Of a DNA stretch of 64,000 bases, positions 32,365-45,884 are shown one piece after another. The position numbers and the translations under genes were made by a program. The DNA comes from Sciurus carolinensis. Lineage: Eukaryota; Chordata; Mammalia; Rodentia; Sciuridae. Every line of letters begins with the position of its first letter. The stretch's first letter is position 1. The DNA lies in contig NC_062223.1 in the NCBI RefSeq assembly GCF_902686445.1, forward strand, positions 41,324,998 to 41,388,997. The letters are read 5' to 3'. The notes beneath the pieces are model-generated. The model was not told the DNA's origin, ran no database searches, and saw only the letters and a program-made list of their open reading frames with translations.

Positions 32365-33635
32365 CTAGTGGGACCACCAAGACTTCGCAACCACCGCCTC
32401 CCCTCAAGACCATACAAACCACACTCGCTACCCACCTGGTGGCTTCCCAGGAAAAGGAAAAATAGAGATGTGAAAATCAGAAAACATGAGGCCCTCAGAA
32501 CCTACTTAACCTCAAGGGACTATTAAATTGTCTGAATTATGCTAAATAAGTTTGCTTTATCCTACCCCAGATGAAGAGTTTATATGGGATATTATTGGTC
32601 AATTAAGGATAGAAAATAAATTAATTTCCCTGTATGGATGAGTATGGAGAGGGGAAATTTACAATTACCAGATAAAGCTCACATAACCAAACACATTGTA
32701 AGAAATAAAATAGACCAGTGAATTTAAAGTGAACAAAGAAGTACATCTAACTCTACTTCAGAGATAGTTAATTACCAAAACAGACCACAGAAGTTTGTTT
32801 CAAATTTCTAAGAAAGTGAATCAAAAATAACTCTCAGTCTCTGAAAAAAAAAAAAAAAAACTTCACAATTGTGACAATCAACTCATGTATGTCTCCTCCG
32901 TCTATTAATTTGCAATTTCACTTTGAAAGCTGTGATTTCTTAATCTAAAGGTTTAAAGGAAGTAGAATTTGTAGACCCAGATTTAATAGTGTTGAACCTA
33001 TTCCTTCACTCTAAACTAGAAATCTCTGGGAGCTGAATTAACATTTAGGCCACTAGGGTGCAATTTAGAAAATTATTACTTCGTAGGTTCAAATAGTACC
33101 CCAATGGAACAAAAGATTACACTAAGTCTGTGCTTTATTAAATTGCACCCTGGAGTACTGTACTACTGGATAGTACCCTTCAGGTACTGGAATTTACCTG
33201 TTTGTTATCAGTCTCTATAGATCTGAAGACAATTATCTATTAGCCTGCACTTAGAAGCCAAATGTTTTTAAACCAATCCTGAAGGAGATAAAAAGGTTAA
33301 TTCTACCTGAATGAATGCAAACATTTCTTCCCTAATTTGGTCCTTACTGTGTAGTATTTAATAAAGCTGAGCATAATAGATTCATTTCTAAAAGTGAGTT
33401 AGCATTTTATGTGTATATAAATGATTCATTGGTAAATTCATATGGGTTTTGCTTTGTGTTTTTAAGTGCCTTGGGTCGATGAGATCTACTTCCTGAATCC
33501 AGGATGCCTTAAAAATAACCCCGAACCTACACATGAATGCTGAGAACTTTTTTTATATTACTGTAAACATATTTGATGTTCTATGATTACACATTCATTC
33601 TAAAATTCAACAAAAATATGTCCAGGAAACCTACC
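32365..33635. other. non-coding stretch, nothing recognised
   Basis: AT-rich, A17 run near 32845. No gene. Confidence 0.45.
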
Positions 33636-33639
33636 ATGT

Positions 33640-33945
33640 TCCTGCCTCTGTGTTAAGCATTATAGAAATACAGGAGTTCAGTCTAGTGGAGAAGACATTC
33701 CAGTATCAAATTATTATAGTTCTAGAAACAGGCAGTGTAATAAAGCTACAGAAATAAGAAGCCTTATGGGATGGGGGCTCAGGAGAGGGAAGAGTGACCT
33801 TTTGAGTGGATGCCAAGAAGGACTGGTATTTCCTATAACTGCTGAGGGAAGGATGGAGAGCATTCCTGATGGAGGAAACAGTTCACGAAACGGCAGGGCA
33901 TTATGAAAGAGCAAAAGGTGTTTGAGGACTAAGTGAAAACTAAAT
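33640..33945 (-). repeat. L2 LINE fragment
   Basis: 'gagaagacattccagtatca', 'gtgaccttttgagtggatgc', then a degenerate segment with 'gcattcctgatggaggaaac'. Confidence 0.45.
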
Positions 33946-34394
33946 CACAGCGTGGAAGTGGTGGGGGAGGGCCGAATGAAGATGATGAGATCAGAACAGA
34001 GGCGGGCACAGGATGCAGTAGGGCTCGCCTCCCAGGGGCTTTGGAGCCGAAGGTATGCGCACAGAGCACATTTACACCCTGAAAAACATAAACCCTGTTT
34101 GTTGGGGAGATAAAAATGATTAAATGCACATAGGATAATTTAAAGAAATGTTGGTAATTTTTCCCTCATGGCAACTTACTACCAGATGCCAAATAAAAAT
34201 AATGTTCCTGTACACATAAATCACACATACATAAATATCCATAGAAATATAAGTGTGGATTATCTGAAATAAATATAATAATAAAATACTAGCAATGTTC
34301 TGGAGGATATGGGTGTCTAACCTAGGTTCCAATTTATTTTCGCATTCTGTGGTATAGGAGAGCCTATACACACATGCATACTCCATGTTAAGGC

Positions 34395-34590
34395 ATGTAG
34401 TAACTACTATTCTTACATCATTTTAACCCTTAACAACAAATTCAGAGCATAAGAGCTATTTTCTCCCACTTAAAAGAAGATGATTATGGCCCACATAGGT
34501 CGTGTAACTTACACAAAACCACACAACCGGGAAGAAGAACCAGACATTGAAGCCTGTGCCCATCTTATAGTCAATATTGCCTCCCAGTAG
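34395..34590 (-). repeat. MIR SINE fragment
   Basis: 'gtcgtgtaacttacacaaaa', 'ccacacaaccgggaagaaga' and 'tgaagcctgtgcccatc' follow reverse MIR order. Confidence 0.6.
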
Positions 34591-34599
34591 AATATAGCA

Positions 34600-35916
34600 C
34601 ACCTAATTCAAGAGGTCCCACACAGTATTTTTAAAACATGCTTCATAGAGTGACATAAAAGACAAAGAAAGCTTGGAAAATAAAGAAACATTCTGATAAA
34701 TCTTGCTGCTCTAATGCACCCATCATACCTCAACACTGAGTTAGTTTTAAAGGTGTGGACACTAGACAACACATGTAAGCTCATTTAAACAAAGATGCAT
34801 TATTGGAAGATAAAAGATGGACTTGATAACCTGAACTCTAAGCTCCCTCCTAAGACCCTACCTAGAGGAACAATAATGCAAGAGAATACTTTGCAGATTC
34901 TTCTGTGTACACATTCACCTCCCTCCCATCTCACCAAGAAGGCAAAGATGCCTCTAAAGTAACTGTTTTAACTATCCCTGGGCCCTGCAGATTCCTCAAG
35001 AGAAAAGGCTACCTGGAACCCTGAGGAGGAAGTCAGGGTAACTAAGCAACAGACTGCAGCCAGCATATGAGGGGAGGACAAGGTGAAGGTAACAGCTGCC
35101 CCAGGAAAAATATGAATATTAATGGGCATGAGGGTTGGAGGGTAAAAGATGGTGAAGGAGGCAACTTGCTAGGTTGCGCGACTGAAATAATCCCTGTCAT
35201 TTTCTTTCTCAGTTGGAGGGACTGTGACAATCAAGTTTTTTATTCATCTTTTATGAAACAACCACACTGACAAATTCTTCAAAGATTCAGTTATGGGCAG
35301 CACATCTTGAATGGCAGTTTGCTTTTTCAATATCCCATCAAATTTGAGGAAGGTCATCCCTTTTGAGACTCCCCACTGGTTAGAGTTAATTATACTGAAT
35401 GGAAGCCTGGTCTAGAAGGCACGAAGTTCATCCCATCCTGGATGAGAATGGGTCTCACACCTCTTAGAAGTATGGAACCCTGCCTGCCTCAGTAGCTAGA
35501 CCACAGCAGTCATCAGAGAGCCAAAGCATAGGCGTCTCAGTTCCCTGCACTTCAGCTCCACGGTGCTTCGCAGCATGAAGTTGGGGATGCAGGAGTCCAT
35601 GCACAGCTACAGCTTAAGGAAAATGAAAGTTGGACCAATTTTGTTATCGACTCTTCTAACTGGTCACACACACACGGGCCTTCCTTCTTGAGGTGGTTAG
35701 AAGCCAAGATCACCAAGAAGCTCCAGGCTATTCATCAACCTTAATCAATTTCAACACCAGCCTTGGGTAGAAGGGCAGAAGAGAGGACAAAGTTGCCATG
35801 ACTGAACCAAATGCAGCCCACGAAGACAAAAGTCTTTGTCAAAAGCACAGGAAGGGACAGCAGGAGGGGAAAGCCCTGGTTTAGATGGAAGAATCTATTA
35901 CTACCTGTTATAGGCC

Positions 35917-35918
<2 letters not shown>
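34600..35918. other. non-coding stretch, nothing recognised
   Basis: Opposite-strand frames at 35042-35270 overlap. No homology seen. Confidence 0.45.

Positions 35919-35955
<37 letters not shown>
35919..35955 (+). repeat. (CA)n microsatellite
   Basis: Eighteen CA units. Confidence 0.95.
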
Positions 35956-35956
<1 letters not shown>

Positions 35957-36650
35957 AATTTTCTTTGAAACAGGAAATTCTATTTCATAGAATTGAAGTT
36001 AAACTTCTTAGAGCTAAAATGGACGTGCAAAGGTCATCTGGCTCCTTCCTCTATGTTCCAGAAAAGTACTTTTTACCACAGATTTATAAATTTAACAGTA
36101 TTTCTAGAAGTTTTATTGTGTGTCACCAACAAGGGGAGGCACCTGAGGTTTTGTTTTAGAGAGAATATTGGAAGACAACTGTTCAGGGTTCCGTGGCTTC
36201 TGGGTACAGAAAAAGAGAAGCCTAGAACTGTTTTCTGGCTTCTACCATAGGTTCTTTCTACTGTATCATGTGGCCCTGGATAAGTTAGGAAGCAATTACT
36301 TTGCAAGAAACTGAAAACCCTACAACTATAGCTACCAACCAAGGCTTAAACAAGTCATCTTGTCTAAAAAAATTCTGGAAGTAGGTATTACCAGCTCAAC
36401 CACCAGGACTGGCTTGAGAATTCCTTGGTCTTTTCCTCACATCTGTTGCCTCAAGGTGACAATATGACTGCTATGTCTCTAGGCATTATAACCTCTTGTC
36501 AAGGGAAAAAAGTCAAAGGACACTTCTACCTGTGCCTCATTGGTCAGAACTCTATGGCCACCAACCTGCAAGAGAGGGTGGCCAAATGAATGTTTTAAAC
36601 TGTTCATATTGTTGCCTTAAACAAAAGAAGGAGTTTGTAAGGAATAAGGG
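35956..36650. other. non-coding stretch, nothing recognised
   Basis: Overlapping short frames (35965-36342) on both strands. No support for a gene. Confidence 0.45.
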
Positions 36651-36654
36651 GAGT

Positions 36655-36852
36655 GTTTTTTTTTTTTGTTTTTTTTTTTTTTTTCGTACCAGGGATTGAA
36701 CCTAGAGGGGCTTTAGCATCTCCAACATATTTTATTTTTTACTTTGAGACAGGGTCTCACTATATTGCTGAGGCTGGCTTTGAACTTGGAATCCTCCTGC
36801 CTCAGCCTCCTGAGTCCCTGGGATTACAGGTGTGCACCACCATGCCAGGCAA
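36655..36852 (-). repeat. B1-ID composite SINE (squirrel type)
   Basis: On the minus strand a 7SL/B1 body (GGTGGTGCACACCTGTAATC, then GAGACCCTGTCTCAAAG) is followed by an ID-like part (GGTTCAATCCCTGGTACG) and a long A tail. This B1 plus ID fusion is the clearest pointer to a sciurid (or related) rodent. Confidence 0.85.
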
Positions 36853-38660
36853 GGGGAGAATTCATATAAGGTGAGGATTTTATATTCCTTTACATATATG
36901 GACTATATATGTAACTCTTATCCTTTCTGGAGCAGAAACAAAAATTAACCTCAACAGTCAGTAGCTTATTTGCTGGGATGGTAAGAAAGGGAAGTAAACC
37001 CAGGTCCTTAGCCAGGCTGCTGCCTCCCACTTACACTACACGCCCTGTGCCCTCTTCAATCCCCTGGACTGTGTCTGTGAGGTTACAGACTCAGATTCCT
37101 CAGTGCCCACATGTCACCCATAACTGCAGGGAGGATAATTAAGCCACAGTTCCAGGAAAAAAGAAATCCTATTTGACAATATTCATCCTCCGGTCCTCCC
37201 TCCCTGCGAAACACACACACACACACACACACTCTCATGCACATTCTTAAATCAACAAAAGGGGAAAATTCTTAATGCAAAGGAGATTTAAACTCCAATT
37301 AACCATACATCTTTGTCAAGAAAGAGACTCATTTGTCAAATAGATCTTAAAACCTGTGAACAACTGTTGAATAAGAACTTACACATTCACCCATCTTTGT
37401 TTTAAAGTTAAAATAAAATAGGAAATGACATAAGTAAATGCTGTTTTATACAACTAGTCATTTAGCATCTTTAGGTCAGGGTCTGTTTGTTTATGGAATG
37501 AGAGGACTATAGCCTCTAAAATCCATTAGAGATGGAATCCACCCACCTTGCAGGAATCACAATGCAGAGGGCTGGTCATTCTACCTCTGTTGACTGTTCT
37601 TAGTAGTAGGATCCTGCCGTTTCCTAGGGTGACCAGTTGTCTGAGTTTGATACAGAAGGGTTTTCTGGGATGCAAAATATTTGGTACTAAAACTGGGTAA
37701 GTCTAGGCAAAGTGGGATGAGAAGATTACTCTACCTTTCCACAAGGAGCATGCTTTCCCTAAACTGACCCCATTCCTACCTCTCTGGCCCTACTTGTTGA
37801 GAGAATTAAGATAGAGCCACATAGAATCCATAATCAGACCTAATGACTAAAATGAATTTCTAGTTATTCAAAATATCCTGCTACATGTTAAAAGTTTTCA
37901 TTACTGTTTATTATGTGACATCTGTTTCTAAAGGGAAAATTTAGGAACATAGCTCATAAGTTGCACTTTACTTAAAATTATCCTTATATTTTGCCACCTG
38001 TTTTATAGCAGCCAGCTACATTTAGACAGGCTCGATCCCCCTTTCCAGGGTTGTATCCAGCAACTGCAAGACAGATGTGTCCAATGCATTTGATTTGTTT
38101 TGGCACAAACTTAATTATGATAAACCAGTCCAGTTTTTTTTTTTCTCACCTACCTCCCTTCTCAGAGTGAATCAGACTGATAAAGTGTGATTTAAGTACA
38201 TTTTTCAGTAATTCTAATAATTGACCCAGGGAAATTAAAATAATATTTTCCTGTTCTACTTGTCATAACCTGTTGAGATATCTTTCAAAATGTGCTACTG
38301 TGGGGAAAAAAGAAATTTTATACACATATTATTGCTTAAATTTCCTGGCTCTTTGCCTCCCAGAAGAGCAATGCATGAAATATTTATTCAGAAATGGAAA
38401 TATTAAGAATTAAATGAGTTTAAGCCATCCTAATTACTTTATGGGCATTTTTCCACTACTTAAAGAAATTCCAAATTATCTTTAGCTCTGCATAGGCTGC
38501 TATTGACTAGAATATCTTATTGAAAAAAAAACTCTTCTCGAATAGCTAACTTGACTGATTTAATTCTATTTAAGTAATCGTACTCAGGATGAAGTTACTG
38601 GCTTAGTGATTAAGGAACAGAGTCAGAGGAGTTAAAGAAATTTACACTACTTAAGACTTG
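36853..38660. other. non-coding stretch with a CA microsatellite
   Basis: (AC)11 at 37211-37232. Otherwise AT-rich and unassigned. Confidence 0.5.
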
Positions 38661-38665
38661 AGAGC

Positions 38666-38860
38666 ATGCATTCTTTCATGGAACAAATATTTACTGAGCA
38701 CCTACTATGTGCTAAGCACTTTTCTAAGTGTTGTGAACAAGAGAGTTTCTACATTCAAGGAACTTATGTTCCAGCAAGAGAGATAGGTGACAACCCTCTT
38801 TACGTGAATGATATTAATATGAAGAAAAATAGGGAAATAAATACAGCAAACTTCCCTCTG
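38666..38860 (-). repeat. L2 LINE 3' end fragment
   Basis: 'acaaatatttactgagcacc', 'tactatgtgctaagcacttt', 'aaggaacttatgttccagc' are the reverse-strand L2 3' end. Confidence 0.65.
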
Positions 38861-38962
38861 TCTTAACGGAGGAGTGTCTCAAGCACCCTCTAAACATGAC
38901 TTAAATTAATCTGAGGGAGAAGAGAACTTACCTCTCCTACCACAATCATCTGTATGTATCTA

Positions 38963-39113
38963 GAACAATGATCTCAAAGCATGACCTCAGCACCAGTAGG
39001 GTCAGCATTATCCAGAAATGTGTTAGAATGCACATTCTTAGGCCCTATTTATACCTACCGAATCTGAAACTCTGGAAGTAGGGCCCATCAATCTGGGTTT
39101 GAAGAGGCCTTGC
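38963..39113 (-). repeat. MER5A-type DNA transposon fossil
   Basis: 'tgttagaatgcacattctta', 'cgaatctgaaactctggaag' and 'ggcccatcaatctgggtttg' match reverse MER5A. Confidence 0.7.
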
Positions 39114-39160
39114 CCGCGATGCGTGGTGAAGTTTGATGTTGACTACTGTAGACATTCGTA

Positions 39161-39166
39161 TCTTTT
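39161..39166. other. target-site duplication of the solo LTR (TCTTTT)
   Basis: TCTTTT directly before the LTR and again at 39565-39570. Confidence 0.85.
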
Positions 39167-39564
39167 TGTCAGGGACCAAGAAGTTCTCATTCTGAGAACA
39201 TTCTGACCTTTACAATAAGCAGCAGTGCCCCTCCCCCCTCCTGGCTGATAATTCTGACAGTATGGTGCCTATGGCGCCGTCCCTGCTTCTCTTCCGGGAC
39301 TTCACCTTCCCGCCGTGGCGAACCTCACCTTCCCGCCGGCGCGAACTTGCAGCCTATCAGGAGCCCAATAGAAGAACACAGCCAACCAGGCTGCACCTCG
39401 TCATACCCCTCATTCCCTGAGCATATAAATACCCCTGTGTGAACAATAAAAATTTGCAGCTTGATCAGAATTCCTGTCTTGCTGCCTCTCCCTGCGTCTC
39501 TTGTCCCTTCATTCCTTCTCTCTTAGGTTTGCCATTCCGCGTTGATGTCCCGCGGGTCGGGATA
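39167..39564 (+). mobile_element. solo LTR of the same family as the provirus
   Basis: 398 bp, TGTCAGGGACCAAG ... GGGTCGGGATA, opposite in orientation to the provirus. It shares the U3 start, the TATAAATA (39424-39431) and AATAAA (39445-39450) block and U5 with 2659-3006. It is about 50 bp longer, in the GC-rich part of U3. The terminal CA has become TA, and several CpGs have changed, so it is older. Flanked by TCTTTT on both sides. The frame at 39439-39627 is a by-product. Confidence 0.92.
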
Positions 39565-39831
39565 TCTTTTAAGATTCCATTTAAATGCTCCCTCCTCCAG
39601 GCAGTCTTCCTAAGTCTTTATAGTTGAGTGTGATCTTCTTCCACCTCTAAAAATCTGCACCATGTTGTAGATAACCGTCCTGAGGCACTCTGACTCTCTG
39701 CTTTGTATTATTGCCAGACTGCTGGTGTTCCTGAGAACTCTACAATTGCATCTGGTCAGCTCCCAAACAGTTCCCCACAGTTTTGACAAAGTCCCTGGCA
39801 CAAAGCAAGCCTTCAAAAATACATGAAGAGA

Positions 39832-40229
39832 TGTTATGGCCTAAATACTGGTCCCCAGGTAATCCTGGGTAATTTCTTCAGGATTATCTGGGTCAGCTCT
39901 AAATGTAAACTATTCTGTCCATGTAACAGAGAAGCAGAGGGAGATTTGACACACAGAGAGGAGGAGAAAGCAACGTGGCCATGGAGGCAGAGATTGGAAT
40001 GATGGGGCCACAAACCAAAGAATTCCACAGCCACCAAAAGCTAGAAGAGGCAAGGAACAGAGTCTCCTCTGGAGACTCCACAGGTGCCAGCTCTCCTAAC
40101 ACATTGACTCAGGCCAGTGATTCTGATTTCAGACCTCTGGTTTCCAAAACTGTAAAAGAATAAATTTATGTATTTTAAGCCACCACACTTGTAGTAACTT
40201 GTCCCAGACACCACAGAAAACTAATATAA
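39832..40229 (+). repeat. MLT1-type MaLR LTR
   Basis: Starts TGTTATGGCCTAAATACTGG, ends with GAATAAATTTATGTATTTTA, CCACCACACTTGTAG and ACTAATATA, the usual MLT1 order. Confidence 0.75.
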
Positions 40230-40609
40230 ATCAGCACAGTTAACAGTGGTAACTTTTTGAGGTATTATCTTGTCCAGGCTATACTGCCCAGTTATTCAGT
40301 CAAACATTAAGTTAGGTGCTGTGGTGAAGGGGGCTTGCACATTCAATTGAAAGTCCTTGACCTTGAATAAGGGAGATTATCCTGGGTGAGCCTAACTGTA
40401 TCAGTTGGAAAGATTCAAATCAGGACTGAGGCATTTCCAAAAGTGTGGAGAAATTCTACCTGTGAACAACAGCTTTAGTCCTGACGATGAAGTTCCAGTT
40501 CGCTTGTGGTCTTCTCTTCCTGATCACCTATGAAATATAACTCAGCTCATGCCTGTGGATGCAAGTTTCCCAGATCTCTCTTCTGCCTGTGTTCAACAGT
40601 GGCTACTAC

Positions 40610-40850
40610 ACAGCTATTGAGCATTCATTGGGTCTCAGAAATAATGAGTACCCTGTACCATTTAATCTTCACAACAATCATATGAGGTAGGTATGAATAT
40701 TAATCTACTTTATAAATAAGAACATTTAAACTTGGAAGGGTAAACTGAGCTACTCAAGTTAACCTCACTAACAAAAGGCAGAGCTGTCATTCAAACCCAG
40801 GTCATCTGATTCCAGAGCCTCAATCCCTATACTTCCCACCAAACTAGTAC
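40610..40850 (-). repeat. MIR SINE fossil, nearly full
   Basis: 'ttgagcattcattgggtctc', 'atcttcacaacaatcatatg', 'aggtaggtatgaatattaat' and 'caaacccaggtcatctgatt'. Confidence 0.8.
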
Positions 40851-43156
40851 CATGAATCAATACTAGTCAGAGTAGGAGAATCATGAAGGAGATTTCCAAT
40901 GCTCTTAAATATTTCAGGCTTATGAAGAGGGAACCACAGACAGCAATTTGCTTTAGAATGAACATGAGCCTCAATAATTTGGGATATCTGAGGCAGAGCT
41001 GGATGCTTGTAGAAGAGAGTTTTTCCTCTAAGTAATTTGAGAACCCTGGCTTAGCAGAGCTCAAAGCCTTCCCCACAACACCCCTCTGATGGGGCTCACT
41101 TGACCGATCCTCCTCATCACACTCACTCTCTGAGGCAGCAACGGGAACTGGACAGATGCTCAGGACAGCAGGGGATGGACAACCCAGCCGATAGAATAGA
41201 GAAAGTTAGGAGCCTTCCACTGGGGTCTCCTCAGTCCCTCATATTCATGAGAAACAGAACTTGCCCCCAGGGCACTCATTCAATATGCTAAAAGTGAAAT
41301 TTCCACACTGGGCATCTTATAGCTGAAAAGAAACTTAGTCACCATGAAAGAGGGTACCCTGCCTGAGTGAGAAGCTGTTCAGGAAAACTTGTTCTGCCAT
41401 TCTTCAGTGTAGTAATCCAGTCAGCAGAGGATGGCTCAGAGACAGTCCGGGATAAGGGTGGAAACTTCTCGAACAACCAGAAGAGCCCAAATGAGAGTTT
41501 CTTTTCTAAGCTGGCCCTGCCCACATGTTGGTAGAGAACATGGGCCTGGGAATTCATCAGAGCAGGATTCCAGGCTCAGCTTATTAAACACATGACTTTG
41601 GTAATTACTTATTTCCACACACGGAAAGTAGGTTAATTGGATTTTTCACGTTATTGCACAATACATGTTCATTTAATAAATTCAAAATACGGAGGGAGCC
41701 TAGAAAAAGCAAGAAAGTTCACTTGGATTCTCACTACCCAAAGAAAACTGACATTGATACTTCGTTGGGCAAGTATACTGACCTGTTTGTGCCCAGCTAC
41801 CTCCATCCATAAAATGGAAATTAAAGCCAATAGAATCTGTCTCAGAAACAGTGACGGAGACGCATGAGATAAAAAACTATAGCATTTAGCATAGGGCATA
41901 CCTAACAAGGCTCTTCTAGGCTAGCATGAGCACCCCCCCTGTTTTCCCAGGGTCTTCTTGGTTTCAGCAGTTAAAATCCGACATAAAAACCGCTCAGTGC
42001 CTGGCAAACTGGGATGACTGGTCACAATGTCCATGAAATAACCCCACAGGAAGGGTAACAGCAAAGTGCTATTCACTGATGTGCAGACGGTGTTGGGTCG
42101 TGCATGACAGATACTGGAAGAGCAGGGAGCCATCCTGTGGTTTGCTCTAGATTCATTTTCATTATCTGACACAGGACTGCTTGGTCCAGCTTGGACTGAA
42201 TGGGAAAGTCTCAAAGCCAGTGATCCAACTTCAGAAAGGCATTGTCCTAGTATAGAACTGTCATTCATCTAGGAGCGGTCTGGAGTTTCCAGCAAATTGC
42301 ATTTCCTTTCTGCCTGCCTCTATCTTCGAGCTGAAGGAATGAGCAGCGACAATCTTTTGGACTCCTCTGAACTGCTAGCCTCTCTTGACAAGCAGAAGAG
42401 AAGTCGAACACTTAGCACAGAACCTCCTGTGGACCACCGGCCCCCAGCTGCCTAACCAGGCCAGAGAATATTGATCTCCTGCCTCCAATTCATTTCCGTC
42501 TTTGAAACGGCTCTCATCTCGGGATGGCACTGGCACAGCAGGACACAAGTCCCATCTTGGTGGTGTCGATTCTGCCTTCAAAAACCCAGCCTTGTTCTGA
42601 CACCATCAAGATTAGAAACAGCAGAGACTAGAAAGGTGTTTTCTTAACCACCGTCTGAGCCCGCTGATCTCTGTTCACCTGGGGACTCTTGTTCTTCACA
42701 AGTCATATGACTCCCTTTCTGTGCCGCTCATTGAATAGATCACTCAGTTTAGACAGCCTGACAAATGTCCAAATGAAATTTCCTTTGGCTACAACTCACC
42801 CCATCCTTTCTAGTTATCAGCTCAGCCCTTCTATCATCCAAACAAGGACCAGCCAACTTCTTGTGAGTTATGGCCCTTCATCTCCCTCTCTTCCCCCATT
42901 ATTTTTCACTTGGCTTCTCTCGATTACTCTTCTCTGTGCTCTCCTGGAGATCCTTAATTATCTTGCCTCTAGCGCATTCAAACCTTTGGACTAACAATTG
43001 CTCTGAGCTGTTTTCTTCCTCCTGGGAAAGCAACTGGAAAGTCATCCAGACGGGCTGCCCCCACCATATTTCAAATAGGCACCGGGAAAGCTGAGAAAGA
43101 GCATCTAATCTCTAAGGATCTCTAGAGTTCCGATTGCATACCCTTGATTTTGAGGA
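40851..43156. other. non-coding stretch, nothing recognised
   Basis: Many short frames on both strands (41100-42994) overlap each other. None shows a domain, splice structure or homology that I recognise. Confidence 0.45.
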
Positions 43157-43198
43157 ACACACACACGCACACTCACTCACACGCGCACACACACACAC
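43157..43198 (+). repeat. imperfect (AC)n microsatellite
   Basis: AC units interrupted by CACTCACTCACACGCG. Confidence 0.9.
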
Positions 43199-44910
43199 GT
43201 GCAAAAGATCCAAGTGGCATTACATTAACAACAATAATAAAATGTCTCTGCCCTTGTCCCCATCTGATCATGTAAAACCTCAGCCTGACAAAGGTACACC
43301 ACCCCCATCAGCATTTCTGGGGATCATTTATATGCACACCTGCAAATCCAGTCAGGTACCATGTGACTTTCCTGGGTACACTGCCACCCCACTGCTTCTA
43401 CTATCTCCTCCAAAGCACCGTGGCTTCCCCACAGACACTGTCCCCCACTCTGCAACAGCCAACACTGAGAAGCGGGGGGTGACACATGGTGTGGGACTAT
43501 CATTGGCACTGCCAGTACCCTCCAACTGAGCATAATCCAAAGTGGAGAGAGAAGTGATGCATGTCCCTCTTTCCCTCTGGGGCTCTGCTATGAGTCTGTG
43601 AACTGAGGGTAGACCAGAAGGACTGGCACCACATTCCATTCAGAATGGCACCTGGGCCTGCCCCACACTCATGGTCACAGAAATGGACTCAAGTTTGTCA
43701 TGCATAGACATCCTCTTAAGATGAGTCCTCACTCCAGGGCTCCTCATACAAGTAGCCCTCCACAAGCTGCCTTCCTGCTGCAGTCTCTCACACCCACCTC
43801 ACCCACTCCAAGATCACAGACCCCAGGCATGCCCAAATCCCAAAATGGGACAAGCGCAGCTTCCCTACATTTCCACACATTTGGATTTTTGAAATGATTC
43901 ATTTCGAATACTGAGCACAGTTCTAGACACCAGGGACTCAAATTTAGAGAGGTGGCATTACTTCAAAGGATGCATTTTCCTGATTGTTTTCCAACATCTG
44001 AAGATTTGCAGATCCTCTTAAGTGTAGCACAGGATACATAGGGACATAAAAGTCCAGGGGCTAAGATGTGTTGTGCTATCCCAGCCAGTATGATTGCTCT
44101 TTTGAGTTTTCCCAGGAACAAGAAACTATGTCCTAAGTCCCATGAATCCCATAAGAAGAAATTGATCTAATGGTATGCAGAATTAATACAATAAGGAAAA
44201 GGGCTGAAACAAATGGATCTTGACACTACACTAATGGCTTTTTTCATAGAAGAAAATGAATTCTGGAGCTAATAATAAAAATTAATGAAGGTACCCTAGA
44301 CAAAGTTGTCCCCCTCCTCCTAACAATAGTGAAGTCTGTCCCCTCTTCAGAGATGACCAAGGGCACCACTGAGAACATGTGTACAGTTTAAACAGGAGAA
44401 GCAGACTCAGTTGTCTCTACCAGCTATGAGCACAGCTACTTCGTAAGGAAAGGGGTAAATTTCCACCACTATAGACCACTGGACTAGTATTTCAAAATCA
44501 ACAGCCTATGCCTTTACAAGGCATTTATCGCCTTAATGGCATAAAGGTGACTGAGCTCCCTGGGACTCGAACCTTTATCTGTTAGTGAAAAACATCAATC
44601 ATCTTGACACCAGGCTAGCCTGGGAGGTTCCCTAGAAACTCATGCCTCATTTCCAGTTAGCCCCGGCTCTGGAGTCTCATCCCAACCAAGACCAGATCAG
44701 TCCAAGTGGATGTAAACACCTTTTGAGGCAGCAGTAAAGGTATATGGAGTGCAAGGAGAGTATGATAAATAGGATTGTCATCCTTTCCTGGCCTGGGATG
44801 TGCCTCAAACAGAATCTGGGTCACCCACTTGAGATTTTTCCACCTAAGACCTACAGACTTCTAGTGTTATAAAATTAAAACACCCCCTTCACCCAGGGCT
44901 GCCAATCCCT
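43199..44910. other. non-coding stretch, nothing recognised
   Basis: A 131-codon frame (43134-43529) opens out of the microsatellite and has no homology seen. Confidence 0.45.
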
Positions 44911-44914
44911 GCCA

Positions 44915-45105
44915 CACTTCACTTCTGTAGCACAGAGCACTATCTGATATATGTAAGTGTACATGTCCAGGTCTTCCTTCTAGAATGTGAGCTCCAGGAG
45001 GCAGGGTTTGGGTCGTGTTCACCAGGGTATTCCCAGCACCTATTCTAGTATGTTGACAGATTCTTGACAAATATTTGTTGAATGAAGATGAAGAACAAAT
45101 GGATG
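44915..45105 (+). repeat. L2 LINE, 3' end
   Basis: 'tagaatgtgagctccaggag', 'gcagggtttgggtcgtgttc', 'acaaatatttgttgaatgaa'. Confidence 0.75.
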
Positions 45106-45880
45106 AATGAATGGTGAGAATCATAGAACCTCAAGATCAAAAGGGAACTTCAAAGTCACCTGATGACCCAACCTCCTTTTCTTTACTTTCCAACTCTGAT
45201 AATGTTAATGAACCAGGAGGGTGGCTTAGAAAATCATGCAGGGATCCACTTGGGAATGTATCCAAGAAAATCTGCATCTTCCTCCCCCAGGTGGAATGAG
45301 AGAGGGGAAACAATGGGGTGACATAGACACCCACCCCAAGTCTCTGTCCTCATAAGGGGTTCAGCTAGAGAAGCAGCATGAGTTTGACAGGGTAGTATGC
45401 ATCCCTCAGTCTGTCCATCTCTCCTGAACAAAGGGTAACAAGCTTCAGTTATGCAAGATGAATAAGTTCTGGAGAGCTAACGTCCTGCATGGTGATTATA
45501 GTTGAAAATGCTGTATTAAAATTTGCTCAGAGGTAAATCTAAGTGTTTCTAGCATATGCATGTGCACACAAACACACACACAATGGCAATTATGAGAGGT
45601 GATGGATATGTTAATTTGCTTAACAGTGGTGATTATTTCACAATGTATATCAAAACATCAAGTTATATGCTAGATATGTACAAGGTAAATATATACAATT
45701 TTTATTTGTTAGTTATTTCTCAATAAAACCAACAGGTAATGAATATCTATAGAAATGGCTGAAATGACCACAAATATAAAAGGCTTTTCAAAAAGAAAAT
45801 GAGAAAAGAAGATCCCTTCCCTCAAGGAATGCAAAGTGGGTTAACATAATAGATAGGTTATAGTCTGCTCTCCTCTCCTA
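45106..45880. other. non-coding stretch, nothing recognised
   Basis: No gene or nameable repeat. Confidence 0.45.
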
Positions 45881-45884
45881 TAAG

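Noticed and set aside
39439..39627. 62-codon frame starting MNNKNLQLDQNSC
   Set aside because: It is the R-U5 part of the solo LTR. The same reading occurs on the minus strand in both proviral LTRs and is not a gene.
43134..43529. 131-codon frame rich in His and Thr at its start
   Set aside because: The start lies in an AC microsatellite, which opens several frames at once. No domain follows.
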